Assembly: GCA_014529385.2 (NCBI GenBank)
Contig: CM043947.1
Span: 123,018,891 to 123,082,890, forward strand
Direction: 5' to 3'
Source of the DNA: Adiantum capillus-veneris
Lineage: Eukaryota > Streptophyta > Polypodiopsida > Polypodiales > Pteridaceae
DNA: 64,000 nucleotides
The translations under genes were made by a program, and so were the position numbers. Below are positions 56,260 to 64,000 of this stretch, in pieces (the first letter of the stretch is position 1; the number at the start of each line of letters is the position of its first letter). Under the pieces are notes generated by a model. It searched no databases, was not told the origin of the DNA, and saw only the letters and a program-made list of their open reading frames with translations.

Positions 56260-57030
56260 TGATTACAATGAGGTACAATGAGTTATCAAAATGGAGAAAA
56301 TTTGATGTGGGTACTCAGACTTATCAGCTATTTCCAAAATTTAGGAAAATAAATCAAACTTGGAACAATGCAAAGACTTATGTCCAAACCACTTTGTTTG
56401 GAATACAATTTTCAAAACAAGTCGCTACGCAAAGGAAAGTCCACATGTAAAGTTCTTTGACTTACGACATGTGGGCTTATCTTGAGTTCTTCTCCAACAA
56501 TTTATTCATCAACAACAAGATATCCCAGTAATAAGAAAATTTCCATATACTTCATTCAGTACTACTATGCACATTTTATATTGTGCAAGACAGTCAACTG
56601 GGAAGATAAGCATCCTAACATTATGCATTGGGCTTGGCTGCATTTTTGACAAGGTTTCAACATAGAACGAGCAAAGACCCCAACCATTACAAAAGAGTCT
56701 TGTCTCCCTTTTACCAGAGGAGCATGAAATCATTGTGGAGATGGCAAGCCAAGGAGTTGACCTAGCAAGCCAAGGTAAAACTCCTGCAGGCTTGAGGTTG
56801 AAGGTGTAAGATCTTGAGACACAACTCGATGCCACGAGAAGAGAGATTGCACTAACTCAAAGCAAGCTTGCAAAGTACAACAAGACGTTTAATCACAAGA
56901 AGAAGTTGCAGCCGCTACAACAAACCTCAACGTATTTTTGGCTGCACCGACGAACTCTGCATCTCTTGACTGTGATGAATTTCGCTTGAATGGGATTTTG
57001 ACAGATCTCACTCAGCATGCTGAGTTGTAA
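56260..57030 (+). pseudogene. Second protein-like region of the hAT element, D2
   Basis: It opens MRYNELSKWRKFDVGTQTYQ and LFPKFRKINQTWNNAKTYVQ, and later reads EEHEIIVEMASQGVDLASQG, DLETQLDATRREIALTQSK and SLDCDEFRLNGILTDLTQH. It is homologous with D1 42790-43590 and broken by shifts and stops. Unknown function. Confidence 0.4.
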
Positions 57031-57221
57031 AAGCTATACCTTCTATTGTTGTAATATTCAAGCCAACGTTTTGTAATCATTTTGCATAATCAACTCAGAT
57101 ATTTATACAATAAAAGTGATAGACAATCATACGACACAAAGTGATATGGAAAAAAGAGAGAGATCATAAGATATGGCCAACAAACTCAAGTTGATTACAA
57201 GTACGTTGTACCAAAGGTGTT

Positions 57222-58175
57222 TTAAACAATGTCCTCACAATCAAACATCGGAACCATGTCATCAAATTCTTCCATGCCTGTACATTTTGAAGCTACCTCC
57301 CACTCTGACTCATCGTCACTTTGCATCTCAATAACAACTACCTCATGCATTTTCTTTATACCAAAACAATGTTTAACTGATCTAACCACAATGTTAGTTG
57401 GAGCATGCAAAAATCTCATATTACAAAACACATATACTAGAGCCTCATCTTGTTTTGGCTTTAATCTATTTCTCTTCTTAGTGTGTAAGAAGTCAAATGA
57501 AATGCAGACCAATTTCTCTTGCGGCTACCACTTGAAGTAGCAACATATAATACTTTGACATCTACATATTGTGATTCTATCTATTCCAACATTGCACGTT
57601 TGAGCGTGCTTTCTACCTCATCTTTGATTTTGACAACATACTATGTGTCCATTTTATTATAATCTAATATCACAAATTCGTTTTTGGCAGTGCTCATCAA
57701 TGCATCTTTGAAGATAGGGTTCCACACTAAAATGAATGGAATATTGCATGCAAGAAATGCTTGCGTCCACTTCAAATGCAGCATGTATAGCCAGTGTTTA
57801 TCAAAAGCTTTATGGAGTGTTTGATGTGTAGATAACCCTCTTCCAATACCATCGGTACAATTTCTCTTTGAATTAGATGCATTACTAAATGAAACTACTT
57901 CAAAGAATGGCCCTACCGTGGAAACAAGGATTAAAGGAATTTTTCTCTCTATTCTCAGTGCCTATCAAATCCCTCTCCTCATTGATAACATGTTCTTCTT
58001 CATCCATTGGATCTGCTCTTCCCATAATAGAATCGCTTTTGCTTACCCCTTTACGTTTTCCATCAAGGACAACCTTTACTTTCTGTACATATTCCAAAAA
58101 TATTTCATATATGTCTCGTGGAGGCAAGGTACAAGGTGGAAAGACTTGCACTTCAATGGAGATGCAGTTTGTCAT
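57222..58175 (-). pseudogene. hAT transposase remnant, D2
   Basis: N-terminal piece EIFLEYVQKVKVVLDGKRK..GRADPMDEEEHVINEERD (57900-58175) and C-terminal piece FLHTKKRNRLKPKQDEALVY (57222-57512). The middle is deleted, so it cannot encode an active enzyme. Confidence 0.75.
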
Positions 58176-58448
58176 GGAATTATTTCATGCATGTATATCC
58201 ACTCATGACCACTCACCATGATACACGAAAGAGATATGTAAAAATTAGACAATTGTAAGTTATACATTGATCTTGATTATGCCAAAAAATTAAAAGTATA
58301 TAGTCAATCGTATCCAACAACAGTTTTGCATTGTGTATATCCAAAAAGAGAATATAATTCACATTTTAAGTATTTGAAAGACATACTTTACACCTACAAA
58401 TGATAAGAATTATACCCTAAATATTACTTTATCGTATTGGATCATCTC

Positions 58449-59040
58449 AAAGTGTGAGCATAATAATTTAACTCAATGTGATGGTCATTGGTTACCAACG
58501 ATCAATTTTGAATTGTAGTTACATTATCACAAATCACATTGGTAAATTTTTTTTTATTATTGATCATTGTATATCTTCTTGAAAGTGGGAGAAACTACTC
58601 TAACACAACAAGGTGATAACACTATTGTAATTGAAGCACTTCAAGTACGACAAAAAAACTTTAAAATACTTGAAAGTGTGAGCAGTTGATATAACACAAC
58701 AAGGTGATAACATCATCATTGTTGAAGCACTTCTAACCGTACAAGATAAGCATCAAGTATGGTAAAACTCGCTTAAAAACTTCGTCAAAATTTGGCCATG
58801 TGTAAGTATATCACTTCAACACAAGGACTCAAAGAAATTCTTAATTCCTAAACCTTAACCTAAGTGAAACAATTGATTATCTCCAGTGCGATAACACTTT
58901 TACTCTAGCACAAAAGTAAATAATCATTATTTATGATACACACCCATCTTCAAGTGTGAGTATACACTCCAACACAGTGATAAATGGTTACAAACCTATT
59001 TTTCTTCTCTTTAAGTGTGAAAAAACTCCAACACAGAGAG
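58449..59040. repeat. Array of seven GTGTGAG...CTCNAACAC motifs, D2
   Basis: Copies near 58450, 58590, 58672, 58798, 58885, 58953 and 59014, in the same order and at similar spacing to D1. Confidence 0.65.
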
Positions 59041-59459
59041 AGCAAGTTCTACTTTATATTTTGATTCAAAGCTATTCAATTTAAGAATTAAAGACAAGAA
59101 AAACTACAAATCATAAAATTGAAATTTAATTACATCATTAAAATTAATTTGATAAATATTTTTTATATTTTTATAAATATTTTATCTTATAGAGAGAAGA
59201 TGATTACTTTTATCAAATAGCTCAATATTTTGTTGTTTGAAATGCTAAAATGTTGTGTGAAATGCTGGTGAAGCGGCCTCGGTGGTTGTATATATACATA
59301 CTAAGCACTTTGATCAAAGATTTTCTTCGATCAAAGAAATATTTAATCGAAGTAAAGAGAAATAATATGAACAACCAAATTCAATGATGTGTCACCATAT
59401 AATATGGCCGTTTTATATTCCCTAATGTATTTTACGGATATTAAACGTGTATAATACGT

Positions 59460-61076
59460 TGTCGTGCAGCTCCGCTGCGATGATGAGAAAAAGAGCAGAG
59501 AAATGCAAGCTAAGCTTCTTTGAAGCCTACATATTTACTGAGCAGTGATCATGGCTTGATAACATGCCAAGTTTAATGATAAATGTATGTCAGATGCGGC
59601 TTCAAAGAGCCAACTGATATCTTAATGATGCCCAAAATGAGTATGCTTGAAGTGGGCATACATGGAAGATTATGATCTAGAACTGCAATGCTTGAAGTGC
59701 TCTACCGGCCTGTCTTTACGGCTCATTGATTGGAGCTATCGTGAAGAAGTTATGGCAGTTTGAAGTTTAAGTCGATTGCAGATTCGTACCAGATTAGGCA
59801 ACTGCAGTTCAGGTGACAGGATTGAAATGAATGCATGGGCTTGAAGTGCTCACTTTGTGGAGCGCATCGGTCTTTTCAGATCAGCGATCGGAGTTCTGGT
59901 TGCCAAGTTATTGGCCGTTAAACATTCATCGGGGGCCGGTTACGTATCAATCTGGTCCGCTCGATCGGTGTGCCATTTGAGAATTTTGGCCTCCTCAGCA
60001 GGGTTTGTATGCGCTCTATGCAGTTTGAGAAGTCTAATGGGATTTACGGCTTGAGAGGCAGAGTCCGGTGTCAGTTGTCGCGACACTGCTGAGCTAGGTA
60101 ATTTTGGCATTATTTGAGATGTTTCACGATGATATTGTCAGTCGAGGGTGGATGAAGAAGGTGTAGGATGCATGTCTAACCTCACCATTCTATCTTATTG
60201 CAGTATTAGAGAGAACCACTATTAATTTGTCAAACCATGGGACGAAGCTGACTCGACTAGTGCATAGAGGCTACAAGAGGTTGTCAATCTCTTGGAAAAC
60301 AACTAACAACTCGCATCTAACTCAAGCTACACTCAAGTGATTGAAATCACCAAAAGCCAATCGCTCATCGACAATCAAATCACATCCGTTACAGCATCAA
60401 ATGACATCCAAACGTAACAAAACTTCTAGGACAAGTTTATAAGACCTAAGCACACATGCTTATGGCCTCAAATCCCAAGTCAAGTTCCAAAATTGTGATT
60501 ATTAACAGCAGTGGATTTTTGACCTAGTCTTTTTCAACCCAGAATGCATCTAAATGCTTAGCAATGATGGCCCAATACCCGCCTATGCTTAGTTTTCGTT
60601 TTAAAAGTGTAAATTCCTAATTATGATGAAATTAGGCCGCGGATCGGCGATGCCAAAAGCTACGAAATACTGTGAATGTCTTACGTCAATGCATAGAGCT
60701 CTTACCTGCGGTTGCAATGCAACAAACGCATTCGCAATGTGACAACAGGAGAGGGAGTAGGAAGCGCGAGAAGGAGAGAAGTGAGCGCTGTTAGCTCACG
60801 CTGTGTATTTCTTATCCAAAAACTTATTAAAAAAATTATAAAAATTGGCTTTTATACCTTAGCCAAGGTTTTTGGGTGGTCAAAAGTAATAATCTGGAGT
60901 TCTACCAAAGATGGGAATTGACTGGCTGATACAATTTGGAAGCTTGTAGCCCCGGCTTATTAATTACAAAGTTTACTAAGAAAATAGGAGTTACAATATT
61001 CTCGATTTATCAAAATAATAATTGTTTTACAAGGAGAACTCCGAAAAATGGTGTCCGCGTTAGCTTGCTGCTAACA
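59460..61076 (-). repeat. Element E 3' LTR (1617 bp)
   Basis: On the plus strand TGTCGTGCAG...GCTGCTAACA; on the minus strand TGTTAGCAGC...CTGCACGACA. A purine tract lies outside it at 61077-61090 and hAT sequence stops exactly at its other edge. A minus-strand TATA (GGTATAAAAG, about 60850-60858) lies inside. The partner LTR is outside the window, so the target duplication cannot be tested. Confidence 0.65.
60850..60858 (-). promoter_or_regulatory. TATA box of element E LTR
   Basis: On the minus strand GGTATAAAAG. A GCAG/GTAAGAG that looks like a splice donor follows about 145 bp downstream (near 60705), a possible leader intron (weak). Confidence 0.4.
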
Positions 61077-61090
61077 TTTCCCACCTCCTC
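61077..61090 (-). other. Polypurine tract of element E
   Basis: On the minus strand GAGGAGGTGGGAAA abuts TGTTAGCAGC. Confidence 0.65.
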
Positions 61091-61115
61091 GCATGTGTCG
61101 TCCCTTGACACAACT

Positions 61116-64000
61116 TTATGGGTTGAAGTAATCTCCAGGTTGACGGCGGGCGAGGCAGTCCTTCAGTGCTTCCAGTGCCTTTTCGTATCTGATTTTGCGT
61201 TCTTTGTCTAGCACTTGCAAAAATTGCATGGTGACTCTGTTTTTTAGTTCCATTGCCGAGTATCCTACCAATCTTGCTGTGAGGTTTCTTATCACCGACG
61301 CAAATATCTTCGTTCGCCAGGTGAAGAAGCCAGTGTAAAATGCCTCCTCAAAAGCTAGCATATTGTGCGAGGGCAGAAACATGCATCAGACATAAAATCC
61401 ATAAAGAACTTCTTCTGAGGGTTGCCCACTTAGATCAAAGCAGAGGCCTTTATTTCCTTCCAAAAATGAGAGCCATGGGGCTCCTGTCTACTCAGGATCA
61501 TTGAAGACCTGTATGCATGCGAGTAGCATCAGACAGATTTTATATAACATGGCACATGAGAGATCTGGCACACTTTTGAAGAATGTCATGGCGCCCGTTA
61601 GGGTTTTCACCAGTATTCTTCTGTTGCTTGGCCTCTCTCTGGAGCTGACAGCTTGGGAAAATTTAGCCATGTGGGCCTCTTCTTCTGCAGTGCTTTGTGT
61701 GCTTGCCACGTCCTTACTCACGGTACCAAACAAAATGTGGGATCTTTCTGTGTGTCCGCAGGTGCTCTTGTGAACATAATCAAGTATCTTGGATTTTTGT
61801 TCAGCCATCTTAGCCTCCACTTTGGGTGGTCTTGATCTGCTCCATCTTCTTGCATATCCTTGTATAATCTTTCCTTTACCTGTAAGAGTTCTACCTTGAT
61901 GAGAGGGTATGGCAGGGATTGTTGGTGCCATTGACCATTGATTTGATTGGGAGTGAGCTGAGTGACGTTGACAGAGTGTAGAACTCTCAACTCCCAATCC
62001 ATAGCTGCATTCCACTGCTCATCTACCTCTAAGGCGGTCTTCTCCTTTAGTGCATCTTCTTCAGCCTTTGACAGCTGGACCATTGGCACTGTGTCTTCCT
62101 CTGTGATTTGGACTTGAAAATCTTCTTCACCACTCGGCTCCGCTGTAGACTGTGTCTCAAAGTCAGCAAATGAGACCGAAGGGATTTCCACTTGGGGCGG
62201 CTTTGAAGTGCCTGCCTCTTCCTGTATATCTGGCTTTCCCTCTTTGAGGAGCTGATTCATTCTTTTCAATTCTGCAATTTCCTTAAGGAGCTCCTCCTCT
62301 CTTTGGACCCACATGAGTGCCAGGTCTCTGCGTTGTGATTGCTCTAGCTTCAACTCCAGTTCTAAATCTCTGTTTTTCTTTTCAAGAGCTTTGTACACTT
62401 CATCTGTTCCCTTGATTGAGACTACAACTGGATTTTCTCTTAATTGCCATAAGAAAGTGGACTGATCATTAATTCTTTGTTCAGAATACTGCAGAGATGC
62501 GTTTGCTACATCTAATTGTACTTGAATCTTCTGAGTTGACAGAGAGGTGGTAAGAAGTTCATTTGTCACTTCCATCAGCTGCTCATCTTTCACTTTGTAG
62601 GCATCAGATAACTTAGTTAGGAGGTCACCCAACTCCTCCATTTCCTTCTGTTGGCTGTCTCTGGCTATATGATGCCGTTCTGCTTCAGTCTTTAGCTCTT
62701 GTACTTGCCTTTGGAGATCAGTGATTGTAACCATTCTGTCGTCAAGCTCACCTTGAAGAGCATCGATGACCGTTCCTAATTATTTGGCTTTAGTAGTGCG
62801 GTTAAAGGATGCGGAGTGGAGTTTCTCCATGATGATTTGCATCTGCCTTGCATACTCATTTACTTGTAGAATGACTACATCATTGGACTGCCACTCCTCC
62901 TATCTTGCAAGTTGAGATGTGTCGGCAGCCTCTTGTGTTGCTTCTTGCTGTGTTGTTATTGTTGGTGTTTCTATAGAGATGGTTGCTTTTCCTTGGCCAT
63001 CCTGAGGTTTTGAAACCTCGGCAGGTGCTGGCTAAGTGGAAATTACAGTACTGGTCTCAACCCTTTCTGGTTCCACAGTTTTGTAGGCCTTTCTGCCTCA
63101 GTCTCGGTTTCTTGCTCATGTGTAGTGGTTTGCTCGTTCTCTGTATCTTGCTCTTTATCAGTTTCATTCGCCTCCTTGTGAGTTTCTTTGGCTGTCTTCC
63201 CTGGTGCTGGTTCAGCTTCCTTTTCTTCATGTTGTTTGGCGTGGTCAGCTTGCTGTGTAGCTTCTGTTTGGTTGGTGAAATCAAAATCTTTTTCCTTGTT
63301 GGTCTCGGCTTCTTCAGTGGTCTCGTGGCTTGGCGGTGATGATGGTGGAGTAGGCATGGGTTGGTAATGTTGTTCTGGCGGCGATGAGGTGGGTCAAGAA
63401 GATGCCTAGCCTTGCTCTTGAGTTGCTGCTTCCTCAGCTTTCTTGGCCACTTCTTCTGCCTCTTTCAAATTTAAGGCCTCGGCCTCTTGGTATATCCTTT
63501 CTAAATAGTCTTTGGGATCCTCAACCTCTTTTCTTGAATGGTGTTTTATTTGAAGTCCTTTCAAGCCGATGGGTACCCACTTTTCTGGGTCTTTTCCCTG
63601 TGTTTGCCTAGTGCGTTGATATGCCTGTTTTTCTCTTTCAAATCTTGCTTGTTTTCACATTGGCTCCTCCTGGTGGGCAGTCACAACTTTCCTCTTCATC
63701 TCTTCCCTCCTAGCTCTTTTTTCTTTGTTGTCAGAGCTTTCACTGCCGTGCCGCTCTGATGAGCTGTCATCTGATTCATCACCTGATTTAAATGATCTTT
63801 TACATGATCTTGTAGATCTTGGAGAGGGTTGAGCTGCCAAGATCCATGTGTTCTGATCCAGGGCAGGCAGTAGGTTGTCGGCCATGCCGATGGCATGATA
63901 GGCTATTCTGGTCAATACTTTCAGCGCACCCAAGTATGTTATCTTTCCCTCCTTCTTGGTGGCCTTCAATGTTGTCAACACATATTGCGCGTGGTCCACA
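61116..64000 (-). pseudogene. Element E 3'-terminal ORF: long coiled-coil protein of unknown function, partial
   Basis: More than 900 codons on the minus strand, entering from beyond the window end. From the N-terminal side: YLGALKVLTRIAYHAIGMAD; a Ser/Asp/Arg patch (SGDESDDSSSERHGS); Glu/Lys/Thr-rich stretches (63043-63357); a long heptad-rich coiled coil (62200-62760; ITDLQRQVQELKTEAERHH, LEKKNRDLELELKLEQSQRR); an acidic region; and a C-terminal block ending LPSHNMLAFEEAFYTGFFTW and RRQPGDYFNP. It is broken by frame changes near 61850 and 62735-63040 and by single stops near 61385, 61495 and 63405. It ends 26 bp from the purine tract, where integrase or an extra ORF would lie. No RT, integrase or membrane segment is seen. 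Confidence 0.5.

Larger units (their letters stand above)
56240..59459 (-). mobile_element. hAT-family DNA transposon, copy D2, internally deleted
   Basis: Aligns with D1 (42780-46640). About 470 bp equal to D1 44190-44657 are missing at about 57580, which removes the DUF659 signature and TDNATNY part of the transposase. The far end is cut at 59459 by the LTR of element E, while D1 runs about 35 bp further. It still has the plus-strand protein-like region and the motif array. Confidence 0.72.
61077..64000 (-). mobile_element. Element E internal region (runs off the window)
   Basis: Sequence on the coding side of the polypurine tract, holding only the unknown coiled-coil ORF. The element is either non-autonomous or carries an extra 3' ORF after pol. 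The window does not decide. Confidence 0.5.

Noticed and set aside
59857-60054. 65-codon ORF in the element E LTR
   Set aside because: No motif or coding bias seen; it runs opposite to the element.
60640-60680. Primer-site-like TTTTGGCATCGCCG on the minus strand inside the element E LTR
   Set aside because: It lies within the LTR as defined by its ends and on the wrong side of the coding region for this element; likely chance.
1-64000. tRNA, rRNA or ordinary host genes
   Set aside because: Looked for conserved RNA gene sequences and long spliced or unspliced host coding regions; none found outside transposable elements.

Overview
This window is transposable-element DNA from a large, repeat-rich land-plant nuclear genome. 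I see no intact single-copy host gene, rRNA, tRNA or CRISPR array. The evidence is the Tat-type Ty3/gypsy elements with an extra archaeal-like RNase H, a Ty1/copia element, hAT DNA transposons, very long LTRs, GGCGCC-type primer binding sites and many (CT)n/(TA)n microsatellites. The outermost element is a chromodomain gypsy whose RT and integrase look to me like the Tcn1-like chromoviruses reported mainly from non-flowering plants. A gymnosperm, fern, lycophyte or bryophyte is therefore plausible, but this is inference.

Positions 1-31870 hold a four-deep nest. (H) A decayed chromovirus occupies 1-525 and 28989-31870. (A) Inside it at 526-28988, flanked by a 5-bp target duplication (TCCAT), is an inverted-repeat retroelement. 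Both outer ends are the 5' (U3) end of the same LTR, and the arms of about 2.8-3.5 kb face each other across about 2.3 kb of unique coding sequence. (B) A Tat/Ogre-like gypsy element with 2.6-kb LTRs (5938-25809) sits in the right arm of A. (C) A nearly pristine gypsy-type element (11253-20203, minus strand) sits at the pro/RT junction of B with a perfect 5-bp duplication (AAGCC). C has 574-bp LTRs, a 1187-codon gag and a protease, but no RT, RNase H or integrase. LTR similarity falls from C (almost identical) to B to the arms of A, which matches the nesting order.

Positions 31870-39900 hold a LINE ORF1-like fragment, a dispersed repeat of about 210 bp, microsatellites, a decayed gypsy gag-pro fragment and an array of four monomers of about 280 bp, each carrying a 20-bp palindrome. 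Positions 39940-51110 hold a heavily decayed gypsy element (gag, protease, RT, integrase) split by a hAT element (about 42780-46640). A minus-strand Ty1/copia element follows (51329-54376), then a gypsy-like coding remnant (55148-56081), then a second, internally deleted copy of the same hAT family (56240-59459). That copy is cut near its end by the 1.6-kb 3' LTR of another minus-strand LTR element (E, 59460 to beyond the window end). The only E coding sequence visible is a long coiled-coil protein of unknown function ending just before the polypurine tract.

The strongest items for follow-up are the inverted-repeat insertion A with a target duplication, the duplicated small ORFs in the leader of B, the W-[VIL]-P-[KR] repeat domain shared by A and C, the heat-shock-element-rich LTR of H, the palindrome satellite, the conserved motif array in the hAT family, and the unknown 3' ORF of E.
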